From Gemmatimonadota bacterium (GTDB lineage: Bacteria > Gemmatimonadota > Gemmatimonadetes > Gemmatimonadales > Gemmatimonadaceae): a stretch of DNA of 36,355 nucleotides. The DNA lies in NCBI GenBank assembly GCA_003223455.1, contig QHVE01000049.1, positions 1-36,355 on the forward strand. Direction: 5' to 3'. Shown here in pieces: positions 24,640 through 33,091 of the stretch. The position numbers and the translations under genes are program-made. The notes beneath the pieces were generated by a model. That model ran no database searches, was not told the DNA's origin, and worked only from the letters and a program-made list of their open reading frames with translations. Position 1 is the first letter of the stretch; every line of letters begins with the position of its first letter.

Positions 24640-25029
24640 ATGAGTGTACCGACCCTTCAGGCGGCATATGCCGCTCTCGCGAACAACGATCCCTCCGTGC
24701 TCTTCGGGGCCATGGCGCCCGACATCCAGTGGCATCAAGCCCAGGGCAACCCGCTGGCCGACCGCAACCCGTACGTCGGCGCGCAGGCAGTCGGCGAAGG
24801 CGTGTTCGGCCGGCTCCTCGCCGCCATCGACGACTTCACCGCGGTACCCGATCGCTTCGTCGATGGCGGCAACGACGTCGTCGTGCTCGGTCACTACGGC
24901 GGGACGATGAAGCGCAGCGGCGCCAAACTGGACGCGCTTTTCTGCCATGTCTATCGCTTCGAGGGCGATCGGATCGTCTCGTTCCAGCAGTTCACGGACT
25001 CGGCGCAGTGGGCGCGGCTGATGCCGTAG
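24640..25029 (+). CDS. NTF2-fold (SnoaL-like) protein
   Basis: This 129-residue protein has the ketosteroid-isomerase-like/SnoaL fold. It starts MSVPTLQAAYAALANNDPSV, has MAPDIQWHQAQGNPLADRNP and GAQAVGEGVFGRLLAAIDDF, and ends with LDALFCHVYRFEGDRIVSFQ, a standard final strand. The ATG has GGAG six bases upstream. Close relatives are described only as nuclear transport factor 2 family proteins. It stands alone on the plus strand between minus-strand genes. Confidence 0.85.
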   Translation: MSVPTLQAAYAALANNDPSVLFGAMAPDIQWHQAQGNPLADRNPYVGAQAVGEGVFGRLLAAIDDFTAVPDRFVDGGNDVVVLGHYGGTMKRSGAKLDALFCHVYRFEGDRIVSFQQFTDSAQWARLMP

Positions 25030-25047
25030 CGGGGCGCCGGCGGCGGC

Positions 25048-25380
25048 TCACGGGCTTCTGATCTCGTCCACCGTGCGCATCTCACGCAGTCGAGCTTGCG
25101 CATCGAAGACGATCTGCTGTTCCGTGACCGTGGTGATCCCGCCGTGTCGAGCTACCTTCCGCCCCCACGTCACGACCGAGGTTCCCTCGGCCGTGGAATC
25201 GATCGAGAACTCCAGCCCGAGCCGTCGCAGGTGCACTACTGCGGCCGCCAACGGCATGCCTGGCGGGAAGTCGCGGCCCAGCGCGCGCTCGATCGCGGCA
25301 CGGCGCTGCCAACGCGGAACGAATACGACCGCCGCTGTCCCCACCGCGACGAGCACGACGGCGAAGATCACGAGGCGCAT
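25048..25380 (-). CDS. Small membrane-anchored hypothetical protein
   Basis: This 110-residue protein has one N-terminal transmembrane helix (MRLVIFAVVLVAVGTAAVVFV) and a soluble tail (ERALGRDFPPGMPLAAAVVHLRRLGLEFSID). The tail resembles the short helix-strand units of proteins annotated only as hypothetical. A GTG at 25398 would add six residues. It lies 24 bases after the DUF1801 gene, same strand, and is likely co-transcribed with it. Function unknown. Confidence 0.6.
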   Translation of the reverse strand: MRLVIFAVVLVAVGTAAVVFVPRWQRRAAIERALGRDFPPGMPLAAAVVHLRRLGLEFSIDSTAEGTSVVTWGRKVARHGGITTVTEQQIVFDAQARLREMRTVDEIRSP

Positions 25381-25404
25381 CGTGAGGCTACCACGCACCG
25401 CGCG

Positions 25405-25902
25405 CTACGCGAGTCCTTTCACGCGCCTGTAGTACGCGATGTACTCCTTCGGCGTCGACATGGCGATCACGGTCGCGACGGAGGTGAGCTCGAGATCATC
25501 GAGCTGCTTGAAGTGCAGACAGCACTTCCCCATGTCGAGCCGCTTCCCGGCTTTCTTGAAAGCGTCGACGAGAAGCTTTTCGGAGAACGGCGGGGTGTAC
25601 TTGCCGTTCGAGCTGTCGTACGTGCCCATGAGGTAGAGCGAGTTGTAGCTCTTCTGCGCGCCGAGGCCCACGTAGCTGAGCGGCTGACCGTTGTGCGTGT
25701 CGGAGAACTCCTCGAGCGGAATTCCCCAGTTGATCACGCCCCAGTTCATGAACTCGGCGTATCCCTTGGGGATGTGCCGGCGGACGAAGGCGCGAGCCTC
25801 TTCGATCACCGTGCGCTTTTCCGGAGTGAGCGAGGCCAGGTAGGCGGCCACGGTGGTGGGGCGAGCGGCCTTCGCCTTCGAGCGTGAGTTGCTGGCAGCC
25901 AT
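25405..25902 (-). CDS. DUF1801 (YdhG-like) protein
   Basis: This 165-residue protein begins with a Lys/Arg/Ala-rich tail (AASNSRSKAKAARPTTVAAY), then the DUF1801 core: LTPEKRTVIEEARAFVRRHI, FMNWGVINWGIPLEEF, LSYVGLGAQKSYNSLYLMGT and DMGKCCLHFKQLDDL. The DUF1801/YdhG fold is related to frataxin-like proteins; the biochemical role is not established. The ATG has GAGGA eight bases upstream. The longer frame to 26025 lacks homology and is not used. Confidence 0.87.
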   Translation of the reverse strand: MAASNSRSKAKAARPTTVAAYLASLTPEKRTVIEEARAFVRRHIPKGYAEFMNWGVINWGIPLEEFSDTHNGQPLSYVGLGAQKSYNSLYLMGTYDSSNGKYTPPFSEKLLVDAFKKAGKRLDMGKCCLHFKQLDDLELTSVATVIAMSTPKEYIAYYRRVKGLA

Positions 25903-26053
25903 CGACCTGTTCCTCGTGCGTGGGTGTTCCGACCGGGTCGCGTCGGTTGTCGCGCCGCTTCGCGGCCTCACCGACACGTCGAACGTGACCGTTCCAAATC
26001 GACCGAAGCTTCGAGAAAGCCGCAAGCTGTCGCACTATTCCATCGCCGCCTTG

Positions 26054-26452
26054 TCAACGTCTGCGTTCGTCAGGCGGCTCGTCGTACGGCAAGTCGTCAG
26101 GTCGACACCCGACGTGATCGGGCGCCGGATCGGTGGCGAACTGCACGGCGTCGATCGCGTCTCGGCCCAGTACCAGTGCCTTGGTTACGCGATGCATGCC
26201 GTCCATGACGGCGCCGTCCGACGCGCGAATGATCGGATAGGCCAACTCCGCCTCGAACACGAGGCGGACGTGGGTAGCAAACGAGCGCCACGTCGGGGCT
26301 TCGTCCTCGCCGAAGAAGTGCTCCTCGAGTTCCCGAATCTCGGTGAGCGGGACAGACCGGACGGGAAGATCGCGAGTGAGATCGACGAGTCGATCCACGT
26401 CCCAGGCGAGCAAACCGCGCGGAGATTGACGAAAGAAATACTGCTTGCGCAT
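26054..26452 (-). CDS. Small stand-alone ParB-like (ParB/sulfiredoxin-fold) protein
   Basis: This 132-residue protein begins MRKQYFFRQSPRGLLAWDVD, then RLVDLTRDLPVRSVPLTEIRELEEH. The region PIIRASDGAVMDGMHRVTKAL fits the ParB/sulfiredoxin-fold nucleotide-binding motif (D-G-x-H-R). There is no helix-turn-helix domain, so it is not a plasmid-type ParB. Small proteins of this type occur as isolated genes in many soil bacteria and in integron cassettes. An upstream Met at 26479 is possible; neither start has a clear Shine-Dalgarno. Function unknown. Confidence 0.7.
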   Translation of the reverse strand: MRKQYFFRQSPRGLLAWDVDRLVDLTRDLPVRSVPLTEIRELEEHFFGEDEAPTWRSFATHVRLVFEAELAYPIIRASDGAVMDGMHRVTKALVLGRDAIDAVQFATDPAPDHVGCRPDDLPYDEPPDERRR

Positions 26453-26569
26453 GCCGGACTGGAAAGGCGGAGCCGTCATCGAGCGTGGGCACCCCAAGGA
26501 TAGCCGCCCATTGCAACCGTGCCGTCCATTCGCCATCGGGCACAACCATTGAACACCCAAGCTGCTCGA

Positions 26570-27058
26570 CTAGAGCGTTAGCGGCGGCCGGCCCCGGGAA
26601 GGGAGGATTCGTACGCGAGCGCCGAGCGCGTCGGCAGCGACTTCGAGAGAAATGCCGACGTTGATCGCATACTCCGTGGCCCAGTGCAGGAACTCCTCGC
26701 GGCTCATCGAGTACTCCGATGTCCCCGACTTGAATCGGATCGGCCCGTACTCGACACCGAGCGCTGCGAGCTTTTCCGCGTAGTACCGCACCTGGGTGGC
26801 GACGCCGTGGCCGACGACCTGTTTGCGCGCTTCGTCCAATGCGTCGATCGTCCATAGCCCGAGCATTCCCGGCTCGAGGAGCGGCGCCACCAGCAGGGGC
26901 TTCGCCAGAGCGCCGAGCCTCGCCCGCGCGCTGACCCAATCGAGGCGCTCGCCGCCGGGCCACAAGAGCCACGAGTCCGGCGCCAGAGGTACGTCGGGGC
27001 GTGCGTACGATTGGGCGCGTCGGACGATCTGCAGGGTGAGCTCCGCGCCGGTGTCCAT
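26570..27058 (-). CDS. Hypothetical 162-residue protein, probable integron cassette gene
   Basis: I do not recognise this protein. It starts MDTGAELTLQIVRRAQSYAR and has a mixed alpha/beta pattern, with WLLWPGGERLDWVSARARLG, ALAKPLLVAPLLEPGMLGLW and EFLHWATEYAINVGISLEVA. No signal peptide or membrane helix is evident. The ATG is 19 bases after the right-hand core (GTTAGCC, minus strand) of the attC-like site at 27078-27163, which is where a cassette gene would start. Near its 3' end the minus strand reads CGCTAACG, a possible degenerate left core. The Shine-Dalgarno is weak. Confidence 0.55.
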   Translation of the reverse strand: MDTGAELTLQIVRRAQSYARPDVPLAPDSWLLWPGGERLDWVSARARLGALAKPLLVAPLLEPGMLGLWTIDALDEARKQVVGHGVATQVRYYAEKLAALGVEYGPIRFKSGTSEYSMSREEFLHWATEYAINVGISLEVAADALGARVRILPSRGRPPLTL

Positions 27059-27376
27059 CGAGTAGATCCGTGTGGCTGGCTAACGCCCGAGTCACCCGCG
27101 AACGAGTCAAATAGGAGCGCGAACGAATCCCGCGCAATCCGAAAATCGTTCGTCGGGTTCGATGTATGGTCGCCGCCGCGGCGTCGCACATCGAGGATCA
27201 AGGCAGCCCTGGCACGCGGACGACGAACCCATGTGTGCGCGTCACCACGCGCCTCTTTCGAATACCCTCTTGCGCCGGCATTCTCTCATGGCGTTCTAAT
27301 GGCCCGCATGCCAAAATATTAGCTCCCAAATCGACCCATCCGTTCGGACGGTAGTTCCTACCCGCAGCCCCCGGAA
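27059..27376. other. Intergenic stretch with attC-like site and kor operon promoter region
   Basis: The left half holds the attC-like site (27078-27163). The right half must carry the promoter of the plus-strand oxidoreductase operon. A locally AT-rich patch (CCAAAATATTAGC, about 27311-27323) lies 55 bases upstream of the operon's ATG and may be part of it. No Shine-Dalgarno precedes the ATG at 27377. No supported gene is present. Confidence 0.5.
27078..27163 (-). repeat. attC-like integron recombination site (candidate 3)
   Basis: Read on the minus strand, the right core is GTTAGCC (27084-27078), preceded by TGACTCGGGC, which closely follows the known attC right-half consensus ending CTCVRRCGTTAGSC. 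The arms CCCGCGAACGA (27095-27105) and TCGTTCGTCGGG (27146-27157) pair with one unpaired base, the hallmark of attC L boxes. An inner GCGCG/CGCGC stem (27117-27121, 27131-27135) closes the hairpin. The left core is ATCGAAC, degenerate. A minus-strand gene starts 19 bases beyond the right core. Confidence 0.6.
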
Positions 27377-29182
27377 ATGCCTGGTCCAGCCGACGTCGCC
27401 CGCCCGGACTACTACCATAAAGTGGTCGACTGCCAATGGGCCTGCCCGGCGCACACCAATGTGCCCGAGTACCTCCGGTTGATCGCCCAGGGTCGCTACA
27501 CGGAGTCCTACCTCCTCAACCGGGAATCCAACGTCTTCCCGGGCATCCTCGGCCGGACCTGCGACCGCCCCTGCGAACCGGCATGCCGGCGAGGACGCGT
27601 CGACGGAACGCCGGTCGCCATTTGCCGGCTCAAGCGCGTCGCCGCCGACCTACGCGACGACATCACCGAGTACCTCCCCAAGGCGCCCTCCATTCGGAAC
27701 GGCAAGCGCATCGCGCTCATCGGCGCCGGACCGAGTTCGCTCACCGTCGCGAATGACCTCCTCCCCATGGGCTACGAGGTCGTGATCTACGAGCAGCACC
27801 CGCGCGCCGGCGGGCTGATGCGCTTCAACATCCCCTCGTTCCGCCTGCCCGAGCAGGTCCTCGATGATGAGACGAACTACATCATCGACATGGGCGCCGA
27901 GGTCCATTACAACACGAAGGTCGAGAGCCTGAAGGGGCTCCTCGACGACGGCTTCGACGCGGTCTACGTCGGCAGCGGCGCGCCGAAAGGAAAGGAGCTC
28001 GATATCCCGGGCCGCTGGGACGACGCCGCAAAGAGTCATATCCACATCGGCATCGAGTGGCTCGGATCCGTTCATTTCGGGCACATCGACACGATCGCGC
28101 CGCGCGTGCTCATCATCGGCGTCGGCAACACTGCCATGGATTGCTGCCGCACCTCTCGGCGGCTTGGCGGCGTCGACACGACAGTCGTCGCGCGTCGCTC
28201 GCGTCCGTATTTCAAGGCGTCGCCGTGGGAGCTCGAGGACGCGGAGGAAGAGACCATCCACATCGTCGAGAATCACGCGCCCAAGCGGTTCGTGATCGAG
28301 AATGGCAAGCTCGTCGGCATGGAGTTCGAACAACTCGTGTGGAGTGAGAAGGACGGCAAGCAGGTCAGCACTGTGACTGCCACCGTCATCCTGCCGTGCG
28401 ACGAGGTCATTCTCGCCATCGGTCAGGACAACGCGTTCCCCTGGATCGAGCGCGACATCGGCATCACGTTCGACAAGTGGGGCATGCCGGTGGTCGACAA
28501 GGTGACGATGGAGAGCACGCGCGCCGGTGTGTTCTTCGGCGGCGACGCTGCATGGGGTCCGCAGAACATCATCTGGGCGGTGGAGCACGGCCATCAGGCG
28601 GCCATCTCCATTCACCAGCATTGTGAGGGACGTCCGGTCACCGACCGTCCGCCACAGGGCATGCACCTCGAGAGCACGAAGATGGGCATGCATGCGTGGG
28701 CGTACTCGAACGACTTCAATCCGTCGCCGCGCGCGAAGATGCAGCACGCGGAGCTGGTCGAGCGCTTCTCGAAGCTGGGGCTCGAGGTGGAGCTCGGCTT
28801 CACGGCCGAGCAGACGGCTACTGAGGTCGAACGCTGCCTCAACTGCGATATCGAGACACACTTCGCGTCGAAGCTCTGCATCGAATGCGACGCGTGCGTC
28901 GACGTGTGTCCGGTGAGCTGCCTCACCATCACGCCGAACGTGGAGTCGGAGTTCGACCTGCGAACGACGCTGTCGGCGCCGGCGCTGAATCTCGCGCAAC
29001 CGCTCTATGTGTCCGAGTCCCTGCCACAGACGAAGCGCGTGATGGTGAAGGACGAAGATATCTGTCTGCACTGCGGACTGTGCGCCGAGCGCTGCCCGAC
29101 GGCGGCGTGGGACATGGCGAAGTTCGCGCTGGTGATCCCGTATGCGTCGGCAATGGATGCTCCGGTGGCGGTCAACCCATGA
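27377..29182 (+). CDS. GltD-like FAD/NAD(P) oxidoreductase with two C-terminal [4Fe-4S] clusters
   Basis: This 601-residue flavoprotein resembles the small subunit of glutamate synthase. The N-terminal cluster domain has Cys19, 23, 62, 66 and 70 (CQWACPAH, GRTCDRPCEPAC). The FAD fold is GAGPSSLTVAN (116-126), the NAD(P) fold GVGNTAMDC (248-256), and the FAD-closing motif FFGGDAAWGPQNIIWAVEHG. The C-terminus carries two ferredoxin motifs, C501xxC504xxC507xxxC511P and C563xxC566xxC569xxxC573P. It should pass electrons between NAD(P)H, FAD and ferredoxin-type clusters. Its stop overlaps the next start (ATGA), so it is probably the dedicated electron partner of the ferredoxin oxidoreductase. No Shine-Dalgarno is visible. 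Confidence 0.9.
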   Translation: MPGPADVARPDYYHKVVDCQWACPAHTNVPEYLRLIAQGRYTESYLLNRESNVFPGILGRTCDRPCEPACRRGRVDGTPVAICRLKRVAADLRDDITEYLPKAPSIRNGKRIALIGAGPSSLTVANDLLPMGYEVVIYEQHPRAGGLMRFNIPSFRLPEQVLDDETNYIIDMGAEVHYNTKVESLKGLLDDGFDAVYVGSGAPKGKELDIPGRWDDAAKSHIHIGIEWLGSVHFGHIDTIAPRVLIIGVGNTAMDCCRTSRRLGGVDTTVVARRSRPYFKASPWELEDAEEETIHIVENHAPKRFVIENGKLVGMEFEQLVWSEKDGKQVSTVTATVILPCDEVILAIGQDNAFPWIERDIGITFDKWGMPVVDKVTMESTRAGVFFGGDAAWGPQNIIWAVEHGHQAAISIHQHCEGRPVTDRPPQGMHLESTKMGMHAWAYSNDFNPSPRAKMQHAELVERFSKLGLEVELGFTAEQTATEVERCLNCDIETHFASKLCIECDACVDVCPVSCLTITPNVESEFDLRTTLSAPALNLAQPLYVSESLPQTKRVMVKDEDICLHCGLCAERCPTAAWDMAKFALVIPYASAMDAPVAVNP

Positions 29183-30981
29183 GCGGCATCAACGACTTCG
29201 CGTTCAAGATGGCGACGGTGAATGGCACGGGTTCGGCGAGTGCCAACAGCCTGCTGATGCAGGCCATCTTTCGCATGGGCGTGCCCGTCACCGGGAAGAA
29301 TCTCTTTCCGTCGAACATTCAGGGACTGCCGACGGTCTACGAGATTCGCGTCAGCAAGGACGGCTACACCGCACGGCCGCATGAGGTGGATCTCGTCGTG
29401 GCGCTGAATCCGGCCACCTACGCGAAAGACGTCGCGTCGGTGCGGCCCGGCGGCTACCTGCTGTACGACTCGTCGTGGCCCCTCGAGCCAGAGCTCGTGC
29501 GTGAAGGCATCACGATACTCGGCGTTCCGTTCGGGAAGCTCTGCGTCGAGCACTTCCAGGGCGACCGCGACCGCACGCTGCTGCGCAATATCGTGTACGC
29601 CGGCGCGCTCGCCGCGCTGCTCGACCTCGACATCGCCCTCATCGGTCGGATGCTGGTGCAGAAATTCTCGAAGAAGCCACGGTTGCTCGACGCCAACAAC
29701 ACCGCGATCCGATTGGGCTACGACTACGCGCGAGCGCACTACGAGTGCCCACTGCCGTTCCATCTCGAGCGGATGGACGCCACCAGCGACTTCATCATCA
29801 TCGACGGCAACACCGCCGCTGCACTCGGTGCCGTCTTCGCGGGCGCGACAGTGGGTGCATGGTATCCCATCACACCGTCGACGTCGCTGATGGAAGCGTT
29901 CACGATGTTCTGCCGCCAGTATCGCACCGAGCCCGGCACCGGACTGGCGCGGTACTGCATTCTTCAGGCGGAGGACGAGCTCTCCGCCGCGGGCATTGCC
30001 ATCGGTGCGGGCTGGGCGGGCGCGCGCTCCTTCACGAATACATCGGGACCCGGCATCTCGCTGATGCAGGAGTTCATCGGGCTGGCGTACTACACGGAGA
30101 TTCCGACCGTCGTCTTCGACATCCAGCGCACTGGTCCGTCCACCGGAATGCCGACGCGCACGCAACAGGCGGACCTCCTCTCGCTGGCGTACGCGTCACA
30201 CGGCGACACCAAGCACATCGTGCTCTTCCCGTGCAGTCCGGAGGAATGCTTCTATCTGAGCGTCACGGCATTCGATCTCGCCGATCGCTTTCAGACGCCG
30301 GTGTTCGTCGCGAGCGATCTCGACATCGGGATGAACGACTGGATGTGCAAGCGCCTTCAGTGGGACGACAGCTTCCAGCCGGATCGCGGCAAGGTGCTGG
30401 ATGCGGACGATCTCGCGACGGTGAAACGGTTCTCCCGCTACTTCACCGAGGACGACGATGGCGTCGCGCCGCGTACGCTGCCCGGCGTGCATCCGGCCGG
30501 CGCGTATTTCGTGCGCGGCTCGGGACACGACAAGCACGGGCAGTACACCGAGGACTCCGACGCGTATCAGGAAGTCGTCGATCGGCTGAGGCACAAGTTC
30601 GCGACGGCGGCGCATTCCGTTCCGCCGCCGGAATTCATCAATGGCGACGCCGGCGCGGACATCGGTATCGTCACGATCGGCGGATGTCGCGCCGCGGTGC
30701 TGGAAGCGATCGACCGTCTGCGCGCCAAGGGCATCAACGCCGACTACATGCGCATCAAGGCATTCCCCTTCGGGCCGCAGGTCAGGGCGTTTCTCGATGC
30801 GCACGCGAAGGTCTTCGTCGTCGAGCAGAACCGCGATGCGCAACTGCGCACGCTGCTCACCGCGGAGACGGGTTTCCCGCGTGACGCCATGACGCCGGTG
30901 CTCGACTACGGCGGCATGCCGCTCACGGCACAGATCGTCGTCAACGCAGTCGCCACGCAGGTGCAGCAGGTGCCGGCATGA
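29179..30981 (+). CDS. korA: 2-oxoacid:ferredoxin oxidoreductase, fused gamma-alpha subunit
   Basis: This 600-residue subunit joins the gamma and alpha domains, as in KorA-type enzymes that decarboxylate 2-oxoglutarate or another 2-oxoacid to an acyl-CoA. The gamma domain begins GTGSASANSLLMQAIFRMG (16-34). The alpha domain has YPITPSTSLMEAF (229-241), QAEDELSAAG (263-272), TSGPGISLMQEF (288-299) and DIQRTGPSTGMPTRTQQAD (314-332), the usual CoA/TPP-contact motifs. The frame is open far upstream inside the previous gene, but the ATG at 29179 overlaps its stop in ATGA and begins the homology. Substrate (2-oxoglutarate, pyruvate or branched-chain oxoacids) cannot be fixed from sequence. Confidence 0.92.
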   Translation: MSGINDFAFKMATVNGTGSASANSLLMQAIFRMGVPVTGKNLFPSNIQGLPTVYEIRVSKDGYTARPHEVDLVVALNPATYAKDVASVRPGGYLLYDSSWPLEPELVREGITILGVPFGKLCVEHFQGDRDRTLLRNIVYAGALAALLDLDIALIGRMLVQKFSKKPRLLDANNTAIRLGYDYARAHYECPLPFHLERMDATSDFIIIDGNTAAALGAVFAGATVGAWYPITPSTSLMEAFTMFCRQYRTEPGTGLARYCILQAEDELSAAGIAIGAGWAGARSFTNTSGPGISLMQEFIGLAYYTEIPTVVFDIQRTGPSTGMPTRTQQADLLSLAYASHGDTKHIVLFPCSPEECFYLSVTAFDLADRFQTPVFVASDLDIGMNDWMCKRLQWDDSFQPDRGKVLDADDLATVKRFSRYFTEDDDGVAPRTLPGVHPAGAYFVRGSGHDKHGQYTEDSDAYQEVVDRLRHKFATAAHSVPPPEFINGDAGADIGIVTIGGCRAAVLEAIDRLRAKGINADYMRIKAFPFGPQVRAFLDAHAKVFVVEQNRDAQLRTLLTAETGFPRDAMTPVLDYGGMPLTAQIVVNAVATQVQQVPA

Positions 30982-32033
30982 CGTCGATCGCCAAACCGCC
31001 CATTCGTCATCCCGGGCTGAAGACCAATTCACTCGGGCTCACGCCGCGCGACTATGAAGGCGTGATGTCCACGCTCTGCGCCGGTTGCGGACACGACTCC
31101 GTGACCGCCGCGCTCGTGCAGTCCATGTGGGAGCTCGCCATTCCTCCCCACCGCGCGGCGAAGATGAGCGGCATCGGCTGCTCGTCCAAGACGACCGCGT
31201 ATTTCATGAAGCAGTCGCACGGCTTCAACTCCGTGCACGGGCGCATGCCGTCGGTCGCCTCCGGCGCGAACGCCGCGAATCGCGCGCTCACCTACATCGG
31301 CGTCTCGGGCGACGGCGATTCTCTGTCGATCGGACTCGGCCAGCTCTGTCATGCGATCCGGCGGAACGTGCGCATGCTGTACGTGATCGAGAACAACGGC
31401 GTGTACGGACTCACGAAGGGTCAGTTCTCGGCGTCAGCGGATATCGGCTCGACGTCGAAGAAGGGCGACGCCAACGTTCAGCCTCCGATTGACCCCGTCC
31501 TGCTTGCGCTCACGCTCGGCGCCACGTTCGTCGCGCGCGGCTTCTCGGGCGACAAGGCCCAGCTCATTCCGATCCTGAAGGCTGGGCTATCGCACAATGG
31601 CCTCGCGCTGGTCGACGTCATCTCACCGTGCGTGACCTTCAACGATCACGAAGGCTCCACGAAGAGCTACGCGTTCACCCGCGAGCACGAGGTGGAGATC
31701 GCCGCGGCCGATTTCGTTCCGCTGCGTCGAGAGATCACCATTCCGGCGAGCGATACCACGGTGCAGGTGGTGCAAATGCACGATGGAAGCACCGTGCGCT
31801 TCCGCCGACTCGAGGACGGTTACGATCCGACGAACCGCGATCTCGCGTATGCCCACGTACGCGCGTGCCAGGCGCGTGGCGAGATGGCGACGGGACTCCT
31901 GTTCATCGACGAGAACGGTGCCGACATGCACGCGGTGGCGAAGACTGTCGATACGCCGCTGGCGGAGCTGCCGTTCGAGACGCTGTGCCCGGGGCAGACG
32001 GCGTTGCAGGCGTTGATGGAGAAGTATCGATAG
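30978..32033 (+). CDS. korB: 2-oxoacid:ferredoxin oxidoreductase, beta subunit (TPP and [4Fe-4S])
   Basis: This 351-residue subunit binds thiamine pyrophosphate and one [4Fe-4S] cluster. LCAGCGH (33-39) opens the domain; the TPP/Mg motif is GDGDSLSIGLGQL (111-123), followed by ENNGVYGLTKGQ (138-149). Cys34, Cys37, Cys68 and Cys218 have almost exactly the spacing of the four cluster ligands in the two-subunit archaeal-type enzyme. The start overlaps the korA stop (ATGA). The enzyme acts in the cytosol with KorA, passing electrons to ferredoxin or to the flavoprotein encoded first in the operon. Confidence 0.93.
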   Translation: MTSIAKPPIRHPGLKTNSLGLTPRDYEGVMSTLCAGCGHDSVTAALVQSMWELAIPPHRAAKMSGIGCSSKTTAYFMKQSHGFNSVHGRMPSVASGANAANRALTYIGVSGDGDSLSIGLGQLCHAIRRNVRMLYVIENNGVYGLTKGQFSASADIGSTSKKGDANVQPPIDPVLLALTLGATFVARGFSGDKAQLIPILKAGLSHNGLALVDVISPCVTFNDHEGSTKSYAFTREHEVEIAAADFVPLRREITIPASDTTVQVVQMHDGSTVRFRRLEDGYDPTNRDLAYAHVRACQARGEMATGLLFIDENGADMHAVAKTVDTPLAELPFETLCPGQTALQALMEKYR

Positions 32034-32187
32034 AGCGGAACGACCGGTACCGCGGGAACTGAATGGAAGGCGTTCGGACGCACTCCGCCGGGCGAGCACT
32101 TTGGAGAGCGGCTCGAGGAAGCGTCCGAGCGAGGTGCGTCGTGCTACGCCGCCGATGCCGCCATGTGCCGGCGCGCCGAAGCTCCCG

Positions 32188-32688
32188 TCACTTCACGCGC
32201 GACAATCGGATGGTAAACGTGAGCTTCTCGCCGTTGTACGTCCACGGCCCCGAGAGCTCCAGCGTGTCGCGCTGCACGCGATATCCCACGACGTCCCATT
32301 GCCCTTCATCGGCAGGATCCAGGGATAGGATGTTCTCCATCCGCACCATGTGCTTCGCGGTGTCGCACTCGTAACGTCCTGCATGCGCGCTCGCCCCCTC
32401 GAACGTGTCGCGCAGCTCGGTCGGGGTCACGGTTTCGCGCTTCCACGTGCGACCGTTCGGCATGATCGTCGACGACATGTAGCCGCTGCTGGTGAAGATC
32501 AAGAGGCCACTATAACCGGCGGCGGGGCCCGTCTTGATGAGCGAGCCGTCGGGACGATGGTCGACTTCCTCCACCAAGCGCCACACGCCTTCCACGGCAG
32601 TGTCGCGCTGTTGTGCGTTGAGGGCGGCGGGGTTGCCGGTCGCGCGGATGATCAAAACGACCAGGGCAAGTACGTGCTGCGGGCGCAT
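32188..32688 (-). CDS. Secreted lipocalin-like-domain protein
   Basis: This 166-residue precursor has a hydrophobic N-terminus (MRPQHVLALVVLIIRATG) ending near NAQQRD. The mature part begins VEGVWRLVEEVDHRPDGSLI, has GYSGLLIFTSSGYMSSTIMP and ends YRVQRDTLELSGPWTYNGEK, the pattern of the small bacterial lipocalin-like domain that usually carries the WxL and ltFtssGyms motifs. A TTG at 32736 would extend it by 16 residues; I prefer the ATG at 32688. It converges with the kor operon, which ends 154 bases away. Confidence 0.78.
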   Translation of the reverse strand: MRPQHVLALVVLIIRATGNPAALNAQQRDTAVEGVWRLVEEVDHRPDGSLIKTGPAAGYSGLLIFTSSGYMSSTIMPNGRTWKRETVTPTELRDTFEGASAHAGRYECDTAKHMVRMENILSLDPADEGQWDVVGYRVQRDTLELSGPWTYNGEKLTFTIRLSRVK

Positions 32689-32800
32689 CGTCAGGTCGTC
32701 GTCTCGCTGAAGGGTGATCTGTCGAGGGTCGGGCAAGCCATCGGGCAGCGCCTATCCGCCGCACTGTCACCCATCATCCTGTTGCTCAGACCAGCAACGG

Positions 32801-33070
32801 TCAGACGTGATAGATGGCCCAGCCGCACACGCCCGTGACCAATGCCCAGTAGGTGCGGGCCACTGCGACGTACCAGGGTAGCAGGCGCCGGCCCTGCGCG
32901 TCGTAGTTCGCCGCATCGCGCCGCGCGGCGACCGCCGCGCGCGTGAACGCCAACGCCTGGCTGGGGTCGGGACGGTCGATGCGATGCTCCACCAGCTTTG
33001 ACGTCAGCACGATGCGTGCTTGGCCCAAGACGAACCAAGCCGCGACGAGCGCGAGACTATAGCTAGACAT
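32801..33070 (-). CDS. Small two-helix membrane protein, probable integron cassette gene
   Basis: This 89-residue protein of unknown function has a first hydrophobic segment SLALVAAWFVLGQARIVL and a second near the C-terminus (VARTYWALVTGVCGWAIYHV). The middle is charged (EHRIDRPDPSQALAFTRAAV). The ATG at 33070 has GGAGGG eight bases upstream. The right core of the attC-like site (33098-33092) ends 22 bases before it. The stop TGA lies in GTCTGAC, which differs by one base from a standard left core, but no complete attC follows it. Confidence 0.7.
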   Translation of the reverse strand: MSSYSLALVAAWFVLGQARIVLTSKLVEHRIDRPDPSQALAFTRAAVAARRDAANYDAQGRRLLPWYVAVARTYWALVTGVCGWAIYHV

Positions 33071-33091
33071 CGCGACACCCTCCACGCGTGC

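Noticed and set aside
26054-26452. A plasmid partition ParB protein with a parS or plasmid backbone.
   Set aside because: There is no helix-turn-helix domain, ParA gene or replication gene; only the small ParB/sulfiredoxin-like fold is present.
26520-26583. A complete attC after the 162-residue gene, since GCGTTAGCG at 26576-26584 fits the right-half consensus on the plus strand.
   Set aside because: No complementary second half could be found within 150 bases on either side, so only a possible half-site is mentioned.
27650-29071. A 473-codon minus-strand open frame opposite the GltD-like gene.
   Set aside because: It is an antisense shadow of a strongly conserved protein, without domain features or a start site.
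32781-32806. GTTGCT/AGCAAC hairpin next to GTCTGAC after the small membrane gene, as a terminator or attC.
   Set aside because: The stem is only six bases, there is no T-run, and no right core lies before the next gene.
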